Below, piece by piece: positions 1 to 6,417 of a stretch of DNA of 6,417 nt (positions are counted from its first letter, which is position 1; each line of letters begins with the position of its first letter). The stretch comes from Bordetella parapertussis. GTDB taxonomy: Bacteria; Cyanobacteriota; Cyanobacteriia; PCC-6307; Cyanobiaceae. The stretch covers positions 1-6,417 of the forward strand of contig CALPMR020000178.1 in the NCBI GenBank assembly GCA_943324725.2. Direction: 5' to 3'. A model generated the notes under the pieces. It made no database searches, was not told the origin of the DNA, and saw nothing but the letters and a program-made list of their open reading frames with translations. Position numbers and translations under genes: made by a program.

Positions 1-774
1 GATCACCCGGGCCCGCACCCCGGCCCGCGCGAGGCCGGCCTCCAGCAGCGGCTCAAAGCCCGCCTGCCCTGCCGGCACCAGCACCTGCATCCGTGGATGG
101 CGCCGCTGCAACTCGGCCGCCGCCGCCGCCATCGGTGGCAGCAGATAGCGCAATTCCTGGCGGCGGGAAGCGGGCAACAGCAGCAGCACGGGCTGATCCG
201 GATCCAGATTCAGCTGGGCACGGGCCTCCTGGCGCGAGGGCATCTGGCCGAGGGTGTCGATCAGGGGATGGCCCACCCAGGTGACAGCCGCACCATGGGA
301 TCCGTAAAAGCGCGCCTCCTCCGGAAAGATCGCCAGGATCCGATCGGTGAAGCCGATCAGGCGGGTGGTGCCGCCATCGCCCAGGCGCCAGGCCCACTCC
401 TGGGGAGCGATGTAATAGAGGATCGGCAGCTGGGGATAGCGGCGCCGCAGCCGCAGGCCGAGATTGACATTGGCCCCCATGTAATCGATCAGCACCACCC
501 CGTCGGGAGGGTGGTGCTCCAGCCAGCGCCGCAGCCGGGCCTGCAGCTTCAGGGTGGGCAGCACCAGGGGCAGGGCCTCCAGCAGGCCGATGGCCCCCAT
601 GCTCACGGTGTCAGCCAGCAGCTCGGCGCCGGCCTGGCGCATGCGATCGCCGCCCAGGGCCACCACCTCCAGGACCAGTTGCCGCGCCGCCGCCTCCTCG
701 TGCAGGGCACGGATCAGCAGCCCCCCCTGCAGATCCCCGGACACCTCCCCGGTGCTCACCAGCAGGCGCACCAT
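1..774 (-). CDS. lpxB: Lipid-A-disaccharide synthase LpxB, 3' end cut off
   Basis: LpxB is the glycosyltransferase (family GT19) that joins UDP-2,3-diacylglucosamine and lipid X into the tetra-acylated disaccharide of lipid A, at the cytoplasmic face of the inner membrane. The frame is open from ATG at 774 to the window edge and gives the first 258 residues of a protein usually near 380-390, so about one third (the C-terminal part) lies outside. Family-like segments in order: STGEVSGD at residues 7-14, [10 protein letters not shown] at 95-104, [10 protein letters not shown] at 120-129, IFPEEARFY at 149-157, WVGHPLID at 167-174 and [10 protein letters not shown] at 198-207. The start ATG shares its A with the lpxA stop (TGATG), and no Shine-Dalgarno-like stretch precedes it, so translation coupled to lpxA is likely. 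No frameshift or missing motif is seen in the visible part. The identity is firm; only the C-terminus is unseen. Confidence 0.95.
   Translation of the reverse strand, partial: MVRLLVSTGEVSGDLQGGLLIRALHEEAAARQLVLEVVALGGDRMRQAGAELLADTVSMGAIGLLEALPLVLPTLKLQARLRRWLEHHPPDGVVLIDYMGANVNLGLRLRRRYPQLPILYYIAPQEWAWRLGDGGTTRLIGFTDRILAIFPEEARFYGSHGAAVTWVGHPLIDTLGQMPSRQEARAQLNLDPDQPVLLLLPASRRQELRYLLPPMAAAAAELQRRHPRMQVLVPAGQAGFEPLLEAGLARAGVRARVI
643..650. repeat. HIP1 octamer GCGATCGC
   Basis: Perfect palindrome GCGATCGC within lpxB. HIP1 is a highly iterated octamer in many cyanobacterial genomes and supports the lineage guess. Confidence 0.85.
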
Positions 775-776
775 CA
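772..776 (-). promoter_or_regulatory. lpxA-lpxB TGATG stop/start overlap
   Basis: Read on the minus strand the bases are TGATG: TGA ends lpxA and ATG opens lpxB, sharing one A. The preceding bases (CCCAGCGC) hold no purine-rich ribosome binding site. Reinitiation by ribosomes finishing lpxA is the simplest explanation; this is an inference from the arrangement. Confidence 0.75.
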
Positions 777-1595
777 GCGCTGGGCCGGCAGCGGTCCCCG
801 TCGTCCCGGTCCCACGGACGCCTCAAGGAAACGGCAGAGCTCATCGGCGGCCGGCAGCAGCGGCAACTGGCGCGCTGAGCGCAGGGCATCGGCCAACACC
901 AGATCACTGCGGTAGAGAAGTGCCCACACCTCCTGAAGCTGGCGCAGCTGGGCGCCGTCGTCCTGGTCGGCCATGCCGCTGCGGCGCAGCCCGATGCGAT
1001 TGAGCCCGCGGATCCGACCCGGATGGCCCTCGATCATCGTGAAGGGGGGTACATCGCGATCGATGCGACTCATGCCACCCACCATCGCCAGGGTGCCGAT
1101 GTGCACGAACTGATGGATGCCGAGCACGCCGCCGATCACGGCCCGGTCGCCGATCACCACATGGCCGGCCACCGCCACGCCGTTGGCGATGACGATGCGA
1201 TCGCCCAGGTGGCAGTTGTGGCCGATATGGCAGTAAGCCATCAGCAGATTGCCGCTGCCCAGCCGCGTCTGCTCGCCCTCATGGGTGGCGCGGTTGATGG
1301 TGACGCACTCGCGGATCGTGTTGTCGTCGCCGATCACCACCTCCGTGGGGGCGCCGCCGTACTTGAGATCCTGGGGCTCCAGGCCGATGCAGGCGCCGGG
1401 GAAGATGCGATTCCCCGTTCCCATCCGCACCCGTCCGTCGATCACCACGTGGGGCCCGATGCGGCTACCAGCGCCGATCTCCACCTCGGGACCGATGACG
1501 GCATAGGGACCAATGTCGACGCCGCTGCCGATCCGGGAGCGGGGATCCACCACCGCCGTTGGATGGACCGATGGGGCCATGGCTGCGCTGGTCAT
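774..1595 (-). CDS. lpxA: UDP-N-acetylglucosamine acyltransferase LpxA
   Basis: LpxA transfers a 3-hydroxyacyl chain from acyl carrier protein to the 3-OH of UDP-GlcNAc, the first step of lipid A synthesis, in the cytoplasm; the family is a homotrimer. The 273-residue product is close to the E. coli length (262). Residues about 9-190 are hexapeptide repeats of the left-handed beta-helix type ([18 protein letters not shown], and so on), followed by a helical C-terminal part. My hand alignment to E. coli LpxA places catalytic His125 at H126 (in HIGHNC, 123-128), and H122 and H144 at H123 and H145. The uridine-site segment QDLKYGG is at 75-81. The acyl-chain ruler Gly173 corresponds to G174. The ATG at 1595 lies 4 bases after the fabZ stop. 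A second in-frame ATG at 1580 would remove only five residues; neither has a good ribosome binding site, so I took the first. Confidence 0.97.
   Translation of the reverse strand: MTSAAMAPSVHPTAVVDPRSRIGSGVDIGPYAVIGPEVEIGAGSRIGPHVVIDGRVRMGTGNRIFPGACIGLEPQDLKYGGAPTEVVIGDDNTIRECVTINRATHEGEQTRLGSGNLLMAYCHIGHNCHLGDRIVIANGVAVAGHVVIGDRAVIGGVLGIHQFVHIGTLAMVGGMSRIDRDVPPFTMIEGHPGRIRGLNRIGLRRSGMADQDDGAQLRQLQEVWALLYRSDLVLADALRSARQLPLLPAADELCRFLEASVGPGRRGPLPAQR
1197..1204. repeat. HIP1 octamer GCGATCGC
   Basis: Second perfect GCGATCGC, within the hexapeptide-repeat part of lpxA. Confidence 0.85.
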
Positions 1596-1599
1596 CGGT

Positions 1600-2217
1600 T
1601 CAGTCCACCAATGAAAACATCAGCTCGCCCGAACAGACGAGCTCCCCGGCCACGGTGGCCTGGGCGCGAACCTTGCCGAAGCGTTTGCGCTTGAGGCTGA
1701 GCAGCTCACAGGTGATGCGCAGCTGATCGCCGGGCACCACCGGCCGTCGGAAGCGCACGCCATCGATACCGGCAAAGACGAACAGGCCCTTGGGCAGATC
1801 CGGCATCTGGGTGACGATCAGGCCACCCACCTGGGCCATGGCTTCGACAATCAGCACCCCGGGCATCAGCGGCCGTCCGGGGAAGTGACCCTGGAACTGG
1901 GGCTCATTGAAGCTGACATTCTTGATCGCCACCGCCAGCCGGCCGGGCTCGTAGGCCACCACCCGATCCACCAGGGCGAAGGGATAGCGGTGGGGCAACA
2001 GATTGAGAATCTGCTCGCAGGCCAAGACCACCGGCTCCGCGGCGGGACCCGCGGCGGCCAGGGAGAAGGGATCCACAGCCGCGACTGGCGCGGCGGGGTC
2101 TGCTGGCGTCGCAGCCGAGCCGGTCGGGACGGCCGCCGCCTCGGTCGAGGCTGGGGTCGTCGCGTCCTGAGCTCCGGAGCCGGCAGCGGCGGTGGTGGCG
2201 GTGGTAGTGACAGTCAA
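1600..2217 (-). CDS. fabZ: 3-hydroxyacyl-ACP dehydratase FabZ with N-terminal extension
   Basis: FabZ is the cytoplasmic hot-dog-fold dehydratase of type II fatty acid synthesis, converting 3-hydroxyacyl-ACP to trans-2-enoyl-ACP. From the TTG at 2217 the product is 205 residues, against about 140-155 for typical FabZ. The catalytic domain spans about residues 66-205: [14 protein letters not shown] at 73-86, FQGHFPG at 108-114 with catalytic H111, [10 protein letters not shown] at 120-129 with catalytic E125, [17 protein letters not shown] at 148-164. Residues 1-62 are low-complexity Thr/Ala/Pro. There is no ATG in frame before the catalytic region. Candidate starts are TTG 2217, GTG 2076 (158 residues) and GTG 2031 (143 residues); none has a convincing Shine-Dalgarno. 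I chose TTG 2217 because it lies 8 bases after the lpxC stop, matching the tight packing of the operon, and because the codons of the extension keep mostly G/C third bases. The function is certain; the start is not. Confidence 0.93.
   Translation of the reverse strand: MTVTTTATTAAAGSGAQDATTPASTEAAAVPTGSAATPADPAAPVAAVDPFSLAAAGPAAEPVVLACEQILNLLPHRYPFALVDRVVAYEPGRLAVAIKNVSFNEPQFQGHFPGRPLMPGVLIVEAMAQVGGLIVTQMPDLPKGLFVFAGIDGVRFRRPVVPGDQLRITCELLSLKRKRFGKVRAQATVAGELVCSGELMFSLVD
2032..2214 (-). other. Thr/Ala/Pro-rich N-terminal extension of fabZ
   Basis: These bases code for residues 2-62 ahead of the FabZ catalytic domain if translation starts at TTG 2217. The composition is mainly Ala, Thr and Pro with few charged residues and no hydrophobic core, so it is not a signal peptide. 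If one of the GTG starts is used instead, part or all of this would be untranslated spacer between lpxC and fabZ. Confidence 0.6.
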
Positions 2218-2225
2218 GAGGGTTT

Positions 2226-3092
2226 TCAGACAGGCGCGGGGAGAACTCGGTCGCTGGCGGAGCTGAGGGCCGCAGCCAGGGCGGTGTGCAGGCCGTGGGA
2301 GCCGCGATAGGCGAAGACCTGAGCCTGCGGCAAACCCGCCAGGGCCAGATCTCCCAACAAGTCCAAGAGCTTATGGCGGACCGGTTCATCGGCGAAGCGC
2401 AGGGGCGGGTTGAGCCAGCCCTCGCCATCACAGACCAGGGCATTGTCAAGAGCACCGCCACGGATCAGTCCAGCGGCCCGCAGCGCCTCCACCTGGTCGC
2501 GGAAGCCGAAGGTGCGGGCCGGGGCGATCTCACGCACGAAGCTCTCGGGAGTCAGGGCCAGCGAATAGAGCTGGCGGCCGATCGCCGCCTGGGGGAACTC
2601 GATGGCGGCACCGATCAGCAAGGCCTCGGCGGAGAGGGCCGTGATGAAACTCAACCCCTGGCGCAGCACGATCGGTGCGGCCAGCGGTGGCGACAGCGGC
2701 CGGGGTCCGAGCGGACGCAGACCCGCCTCGGCGATCGCCTCCACCCAGGGCAGGGCCGAGCCATCGAGCAGGGGAATCTCGTCTCCCTCCACCAGGATCA
2801 GGGCCTGGCTGACGCCGCAACCGGCCAGAGCCGCCAACAGATGTTCAACCGTGGCCAGCCGCCGCTGACCGAGTCGCAGGGCCGTGCACAGCTGGGTGTC
2901 GCTGACCTGGCCGGGCTCCAATCGCTGGGGAGGCAGTTCGGGCGCATCGAGCCAGCCGACCCAGTAACCGGGTGCCTCACTGCCCTGGAGCCTCACCCGG
3001 GTGCGCTCGCCGCCATGCAGCGCGACGCCTTCGCGCTCAACGGCGCTGGCCAGGGTCCAGGCCTGGCGGTAATCGCTGGGCCAGGAGGCCAT
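2226..3092 (-). CDS. lpxC: UDP-3-O-acyl-N-acetylglucosamine deacetylase LpxC
   Basis: LpxC is the zinc-dependent deacetylase that removes acetate from UDP-3-O-acyl-GlcNAc, the committed step of lipid A synthesis, in the cytoplasm. The 288-residue product is slightly shorter than E. coli LpxC (305). Expected active-site residues are present: TVEHLLAAL at 81-89 supplies the catalytic E83 and zinc ligand H84; [12 protein letters not shown] at 238-249 supplies zinc ligands H240 and D244; and H266 in AYRGSHGL matches the catalytic His265 of E. coli. The substrate-binding RTFGF is at 193-197 and LRFADEP at 231-237. The E. coli Ser-Gly-His is Gly-Ser-His here, a mild variant next to the catalytic histidine. 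The ATG at 3092 shares its A with the bamA stop (TGATG); GGAAG five bases upstream is a weak Shine-Dalgarno. Translation is probably coupled to bamA. No truncation or frameshift is seen. Confidence 0.97.
   Translation of the reverse strand: MASWPSDYRQAWTLASAVEREGVALHGGERTRVRLQGSEAPGYWVGWLDAPELPPQRLEPGQVSDTQLCTALRLGQRRLATVEHLLAALAGCGVSQALILVEGDEIPLLDGSALPWVEAIAEAGLRPLGPRPLSPPLAAPIVLRQGLSFITALSAEALLIGAAIEFPQAAIGRQLYSLALTPESFVREIAPARTFGFRDQVEALRAAGLIRGGALDNALVCDGEGWLNPPLRFADEPVRHKLLDLLGDLALAGLPQAQVFAYRGSHGLHTALAAALSSASDRVLPAPV
2731..2738. repeat. HIP1 octamer GCGATCGC
   Basis: Third perfect GCGATCGC, within lpxC. By a rough base-composition estimate, fewer than one copy would be expected by chance in 6.4 kb. 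Confidence 0.85.
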
Positions 3093-3094
3093 CA
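3090..3094 (-). promoter_or_regulatory. bamA-lpxC TGATG stop/start overlap
   Basis: The last base of the bamA TGA stop is the first base of the lpxC ATG. A weak GGAAG sits five bases before the ATG, within the bamA codons for Trp-Lys. This arrangement would tie production of LpxC, the committed lipid A enzyme, to translation of BamA if reinitiation dominates. The overlap is seen; the coupling is inferred. Confidence 0.75.
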
Positions 3095-5701
3095 GAACTT
3101 CCAGCCGACGCCGAGGTTGAAGCGCCAGTTACCGGTGAGATCCTGGCTGGCCACCTCCAGACGCAGCGGACCCACCGGCGTGGTGACGATCAGGCCCGTA
3201 CCCACCGAGAAGCCCTCGCCGGGCTTGCCGAGCAGGCCACCGGGATTGCCGGGCACGTTGGCCTGGCTGCCGAAGGTGGTGCCGCCATCAATGAACAGCT
3301 CGCCGCTGATCATGCTGAAGATCGGGAAGCGGTATTCGATCGTGGCCTCGCCGAAGTTGCGTCCCACCCCCAGATCGCAGTCGTAATAACCGCGGACGGA
3401 GTTGCCGCCGCCCAGGCAGAAGGCCTCATAGGGGGGCAGATCGCCGATGACACTGCCGGCGGACACCTGGAAGGCCAGGGCCTGCTTGCAATCGGCAGCT
3501 TCACCGGCCTTGGGCTTGCAACCCTTGTAGATCTTCAGCCAGTTGACAGGGATGTAGTGGGTGTAACTGCCGCGCAGGCGGTTGAAGGTGGGCGAGTCGG
3601 GGCCCACCGAGATGAACTGCTCGGTGCCGAGGCTGAGGAAGTTGCCCTTGGTGGGATTGCGAGGATCATTGAGGTTGTTCATCGTTGCGGCAATGCGCAC
3701 GCCAAACAGCTGGTTGTGGGTGGCGCAGTTGTAGGCCAGGCAGATCACCGAACCGGTCGGTACCTGGCTGCCGTCGTTGTTGAAGTCATTGCTGGAAACG
3801 CCATAGCGACTGGAGGTACCAGCAAAATCCATCGGCGTGGCCTCCTGACCACTCAGGCCAAGCACGATGCTCCAGGGGGCGCGCTTGAAGGGATTGCCGC
3901 CGTTGAGCGGCCGCACAAATTGAAGGTTACCGCCAACCCTCTGAATCACTACCGAATTACCAACATAGTCAAACCAACTCAGGCCGCTGCTACTATCAAT
4001 AGCCTCTTGAATCGAATTAAAGGTCTTACCGAGAGGATTGTTGTCATTATTGATATTATAAGACAGGGTCGTTCCCGGCGGTTCGTAGAAATTTCCTGCC
4101 GTCAGGATGTTGCCGTTGTCCTGGCTCTGAAAGATCTGGGGCACATCGCGACTGATGAACGCCTTGGCGCGGAAGGCCGTGCGGTAACGATCCCCCTTGA
4201 TCCAGGGATCGGTGAAGGTGAGATCCACCAGGCCGCCGAATTGGCCATAGGTGAAGCTGGTGGACAGATCCCAGGCACGTCCCAGCAGGTTGCTGTCCTG
4301 GATCTGGACCTGGCCGAACACCCCCTGGCTCTGGCTGTAGCCCAGACCGCCGGAGAGGGAGCCTGTGGACTGCTCAACGATGCCGAGCACGATCGTGATC
4401 CGCCCCGGATTGTCCGCCACGGGCCGCAGGGTGACCTTGACGTCACTGAACAGACCGGTGCCGTAGAGGCGCTTGAGATCTTCCTCCAGGTTGCGACGGT
4501 TGAACACCTGGCCGGGCTTGAGCGAAATCTCCCGCGAGATCACCCAGGGCTTGGTCTTGCCGCGAATCGGCTGCCCCTTGTCGTTGGTGGTCGAGGCCTC
4601 CTTGTTGATGAACTGCACCTCCACCCCATCGACGATCCCCTGGCGGATCACCAGTTGCACATCGCCATCGGGGCTGATGCGACTGGGCCCGGTCACCCGA
4701 GCCAGGGAATAGCCCTGATCCCCGTACCACTTCTGCAACTCCTGCATGCGCGTCTGCAGGGTGTTGAGATTGAGGGTCCGGCCCAGATCGGCGGCGAAGG
4801 TGTCCTGCACCACCTGCTTTGGCACCTCGGCATCGGCGGGATCGAGGCTGATCTTGGTGAGCACAGGGTTGGGAACCACCAGCACCTTGAGCCGCACCCC
4901 CAGGGGGCCATCCACAGGCTCGATCCGCACATCGGCAAACCAGCCGGTGGCGTAGATCGCGGCGAGATCGGTGCGCAGCTCACTGCGGGTGATCTGGGTG
5001 CCAGGGGTGACGTTCATCGCCCCGTAGGCCGCCAGCTCGAGCCGCTCCCGTTCGGGATGGCCATCGAGCCCCTCAATCACCACCTCGCTGACCAGCACCC
5101 GCGGCTCCTGGCTGGCCTGGGCGGCAGGTGCATCGGGAGCGGGCTCGGCATTGAGCGGGCTGGCTGGAGCCGGGCTCGGGGGGGCCGCCCCCATGCCGGG
5201 AGGAATCATCGGATCGGCAGCCGGCGCAGCGGGCGAGGCTGCCGGCGTCGCTGGCGTGGCTGCCGGCGACGGAGAGGGAGCGCCAGCGGGGGCCTGGGCC
5301 AGCAGCAGGGTCGAGGTGGCGGCTGCTCGAGCGGCGCTGGGGGCGGAACTGGCCAGCGGTGTGGCGGCCGGGGCCGTGGCCCTGGCTGGAGCCGGCGTGG
5401 AAGCGGTCTGGCTGGCGGCTGCAGGAGTGGGCACCGCCGCCGCCTGAACGGGCAGGACCGACGGGGCCGAAACCCCGGGCTGGGGATGCAGCTCGACAGC
5501 AGACGGCAGGGCGATCTGAACTGCAATCCCTGCCTGGGCGGCCCTTTCAATCTGCTGAGCCGCCTTCTCACCAGCCTCCTGGGCGGCGTTGGCCCGCTCA
5601 GGAGCCAGCAGCACCAGGGCCGCCAGGGGCATCGCTCCGGCGAGCAGCGGCAGGGCGACGCTGGGGGAGAGCAGCGACCTGCGGAGGCGAAGGCCTGGCA
5701 T
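3092..5701 (-). CDS. bamA: Outer membrane assembly factor BamA (Omp85 family)
   Basis: This Omp85-family protein inserts beta-barrel proteins into the outer membrane. The 869-residue product has a likely signal peptide (residues 1-39: arginine-rich start, hydrophobic core, predicted cleavage after ANA). A polar and Ala/Pro/Ser/Thr-rich region follows to about 200. About three POTRA-like domains come next, roughly 202-276, 279-354 and 357-441. The C-terminal barrel runs about 446-869, with the L6 motif VRGY at 769-772 and a terminal Phe. Three POTRAs and a Pro-rich N-terminal region fit cyanobacterial Omp85 better than the five-POTRA E. coli protein. I chose ATG 5701 because it gives this signal peptide and starts 43 bases after purC; the frame is open further upstream but runs into purC. 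A later ATG at 5632 would leave a signal lacking its basic start. Oddities: an AT-rich stretch coding for residues about 548-588, and six cysteines paired in loops. A sister Omp85 role (TamA- or chloroplast OEP80-like) is less likely given the lpx neighbours. Confidence 0.93.
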   Translation of the reverse strand: MPGLRLRRSLLSPSVALPLLAGAMPLAALVLLAPERANAAQEAGEKAAQQIERAAQAGIAVQIALPSAVELHPQPGVSAPSVLPVQAAAVPTPAAASQTASTPAPARATAPAATPLASSAPSAARAAATSTLLLAQAPAGAPSPSPAATPATPAASPAAPAADPMIPPGMGAAPPSPAPASPLNAEPAPDAPAAQASQEPRVLVSEVVIEGLDGHPERERLELAAYGAMNVTPGTQITRSELRTDLAAIYATGWFADVRIEPVDGPLGVRLKVLVVPNPVLTKISLDPADAEVPKQVVQDTFAADLGRTLNLNTLQTRMQELQKWYGDQGYSLARVTGPSRISPDGDVQLVIRQGIVDGVEVQFINKEASTTNDKGQPIRGKTKPWVISREISLKPGQVFNRRNLEEDLKRLYGTGLFSDVKVTLRPVADNPGRITIVLGIVEQSTGSLSGGLGYSQSQGVFGQVQIQDSNLLGRAWDLSTSFTYGQFGGLVDLTFTDPWIKGDRYRTAFRAKAFISRDVPQIFQSQDNGNILTAGNFYEPPGTTLSYNINNDNNPLGKTFNSIQEAIDSSSGLSWFDYVGNSVVIQRVGGNLQFVRPLNGGNPFKRAPWSIVLGLSGQEATPMDFAGTSSRYGVSSNDFNNDGSQVPTGSVICLAYNCATHNQLFGVRIAATMNNLNDPRNPTKGNFLSLGTEQFISVGPDSPTFNRLRGSYTHYIPVNWLKIYKGCKPKAGEAADCKQALAFQVSAGSVIGDLPPYEAFCLGGGNSVRGYYDCDLGVGRNFGEATIEYRFPIFSMISGELFIDGGTTFGSQANVPGNPGGLLGKPGEGFSVGTGLIVTTPVGPLRLEVASQDLTGNWRFNLGVGWKF
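3941..4060. other. AT-rich island inside bamA
   Basis: By hand count 46 of these 120 bases are G or C (38%), against 41 of 60 (68%) in a sample stretch of the same gene at 5041-5100. The minus-strand codons use A/T third bases (AAT, ATT, TAT, GTT, GAT), unlike the surrounding G/C-ending codons, but the frame is uninterrupted. It encodes BamA residues about 548-588, Asn/Ser/Asp-rich, in a predicted extracellular loop. Confidence 0.85.
5095..5460 (-). other. Ala/Pro/Ser/Thr-rich low-complexity coding region of bamA
   Basis: This stretch codes for BamA residues about 82-203, between the signal peptide and the first POTRA domain. Alanine and proline dominate, with serine and threonine, in PAP, ATP and ASP-type repeats. 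It is expected to be an unstructured periplasmic segment. Its length and composition are seen; a role as a tether through peptidoglycan would be speculation. Confidence 0.8.
5237..5268 (-). repeat. Short direct repeat, 21-base period, in bamA linker
   Basis: The 11-mer GGCTGCCGGCG (plus strand) occurs at 5237-5247 and again at 5258-5268, a spacing of 21 bases or seven codons. It codes part of the PAATPATPAASP-like run. This looks like in-frame slippage or duplication within the low-complexity linker. Confidence 0.5.
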
Positions 5702-5744
5702 GGGTATCGGGGGCAGCGCGGCCAGGCCGCAAATTTCGCCGACC
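5702..5744 (-). other. purC-bamA intergenic spacer with small GC hairpin
   Basis: This 43-base spacer is the largest gap in the window. It contains a perfect inverted repeat, GCGGC-CTG-GCCGC on the minus strand (5718-5730), able to form a five-pair stem with a three-base loop. No T-run follows on the minus strand, so it is not a typical intrinsic terminator. I see no -35/-10 pair and no Shine-Dalgarno before the bamA ATG. It could be a weak structure in the mRNA leader of bamA, or simply GC-rich chance. Confidence 0.4.
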
Positions 5745-6417
5745 TTACCGGTAGACCCGGGGTTCCGGACATACCCCTTGGACCCGTTTGAGGACCTCCC
5801 CGTAGGCCTCGACCACGCCGCCGAGATCCTGGCGGAAGCGATCCTTGTCCAGAATCCGCGCTTCGCTGTCGCTGATCGCCCGGTCCCAGAGGCGACAGGT
5901 GTCGGGACTGATCTCATCGGCCACCACCAGCTCACCGGCGCTGGTGAAGCCCAGTTCGATCTTGAAATCCACCAGCTCCAGGCCCACCTGGCAGAACAGT
6001 TCGCCCAGCACGGCGTTGACGCGCAGGGCCAGCTGTCGAATGGCCGTGAGCTCCTCGGAGCTGACCAGCGCCAATCGCTCCAGGCGGGCCTCGGACAGCA
6101 ACGGATCACCGAAGGCGTCGTCCTTGTAATAGAGATCGATCAGGGGGGGCTCGAGGCGGCTGCCGGCGGTGATCGGCATCTGGCGGCAGAGGGAGCCCGC
6201 GGCGATGTTGCGCACCACCACCTCCACCGGAATCACCCGCACCGGCCGCACCATCATCCAGAGGGCATCGCGCACACCCAGGTAGTGGGTGGGGATGCCG
6301 GCGCGCTCCAGGTGCTCGAACACCAGGGCCGAGATGCGGCAGTTGAGCTCCCCCTTGCCCGTCAGCTGGGCCTTCTTGAGGGCGTTGAAGGCGGTGGCGT
6401 CATCCTTGTATTCGACC
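5745..6417 (-). CDS. purC: SAICAR synthetase PurC, 5' end cut off
   Basis: PurC (phosphoribosylaminoimidazole-succinocarboxamide synthase) joins aspartate to CAIR with ATP in de novo purine synthesis, in the cytoplasm. The visible 223 residues run from the window edge to TAA at 5745-5747. The family is about 240-250 residues, so roughly the first 20-25 are missing, including the N-terminal GKAK-type ATP-binding segment. Visible landmarks, numbered from the first full codon: [12 protein letters not shown] at 1-12 and KGELNCRIS at 21-29; [13 protein letters not shown] at 63-75, which fits the SAICAR synthetase signature; LVDFKIELG at 148-156, resembling the second signature; and [12 protein letters not shown] at 167-178, with [11 protein letters not shown] following. 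A GTG at 6323 is an internal valine, not a start, because the conserved sequence continues upstream of it. The nearest downstream gene is bamA, 43 bases away on the same strand, so cotranscription is possible, though nothing links the functions. Confidence 0.96.
   Translation of the reverse strand, partial: VEYKDDATAFNALKKAQLTGKGELNCRISALVFEHLERAGIPTHYLGVRDALWMMVRPVRVIPVEVVVRNIAAGSLCRQMPITAGSRLEPPLIDLYYKDDAFGDPLLSEARLERLALVSSEELTAIRQLALRVNAVLGELFCQVGLELVDFKIELGFTSAGELVVADEISPDTCRLWDRAISDSEARILDKDRFRQDLGGVVEAYGEVLKRVQGVCPEPRVYR

Noticed and set aside
97..3386. Further long plus-strand frames opposite lpxB, lpxA and lpxC (97-915, 1023-1694, 2286-3386)
   Set aside because: They are mirror images of verified genes. 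The His/Asp/Ala-rich product opposite lpxA is the reflection of its hexapeptide codons.
4055..4060. Perfect TATAAT on the minus strand inside bamA, as an internal promoter for lpxC and downstream genes
   Set aside because: No -35 match lies 16-18 bases upstream (AACCGC at the 17-base spacing) and there is no extended -10 TG. It falls in the AT-rich island, where such a hexamer is expected, and codes Tyr-Asn in frame.
5718..5730. GC hairpin after purC as an intrinsic terminator
   Set aside because: The stem is only five pairs and no T-run follows on the transcribed strand.
2972..5791. A 939-codon open frame on the plus strand, running antisense to all of bamA
   Set aside because: It lies opposite a gene with clear signal peptide, POTRA and barrel features. 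Long antisense frames arise in GC-rich genes because TTA, CTA and TCA codons are rare. Its product has no recognisable domain and has low-complexity Gly/Arg runs mirrored from the bamA linker.
5702..6109. Upstream extension of the bamA frame to 6109, giving a 1005-residue product
   Set aside because: The extra residues are read out of frame through purC, are Trp/Ser/Arg-rich, and would bury the signal peptide. The ATG at 5701 is the sensible start.
6321..6323. GTG as the purC start codon
   Set aside because: The frame upstream of it encodes conserved PurC sequence ([20 protein letters not shown]), so the true start lies beyond the window.

Overview
The window is a compact run of six protein genes, all read on the minus strand. 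In transcription order they are purC (5' end cut off), a BamA/Omp85 outer-membrane assembly factor, lpxC, fabZ, lpxA and lpxB (3' end cut off). Base composition is about two-thirds G+C with strong G/C preference at third codon positions. Three copies of the octamer GCGATCGC (HIP1, frequent in many cyanobacterial genomes), the gene order, and a BamA with a long Ala/Pro-rich N-terminal region together point to a high-GC unicellular cyanobacterium of the Synechococcus/Cyanobium type. The lineage is inferred from gene content and motifs, not from a database search.

Layout from high to low coordinates: purC (6417-5745, SAICAR synthetase, purine synthesis) ends 43 bases before bamA (5701-3092). bamA overlaps lpxC (3092-2226) by one base in a TGATG junction. 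lpxC is followed after 8 bases by fabZ (best start TTG at 2217, ending at 1600). fabZ is followed after 4 bases by lpxA (1595-774). lpxA overlaps lpxB (774 to beyond 1) in a second TGATG junction. There is no gene-free stretch over 300 bases, no RNA gene, no mobile element and no CRISPR array.

Functionally this is an outer-membrane biogenesis operon. FabZ dehydrates 3-hydroxyacyl-ACP for phospholipid acyl chains, while LpxA diverts the same type of substrate to UDP-GlcNAc. LpxC then makes the committing deacetylation and LpxB later condenses the disaccharide of lipid A. BamA inserts beta-barrel proteins into the resulting outer membrane. purC has no mechanistic link and is probably an upstream operon neighbour.

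No new system is apparent; these are housekeeping genes with intact key motifs. The parts most worth a second look are within proteins. They are an AT-rich island in bamA that encodes a predicted surface loop, three pairs of cysteines in predicted surface loops of BamA, a long Ala/Pro tail ahead of its POTRA domains, and a Thr/Ala/Pro-rich N-terminal extension on FabZ with an uncertain start.
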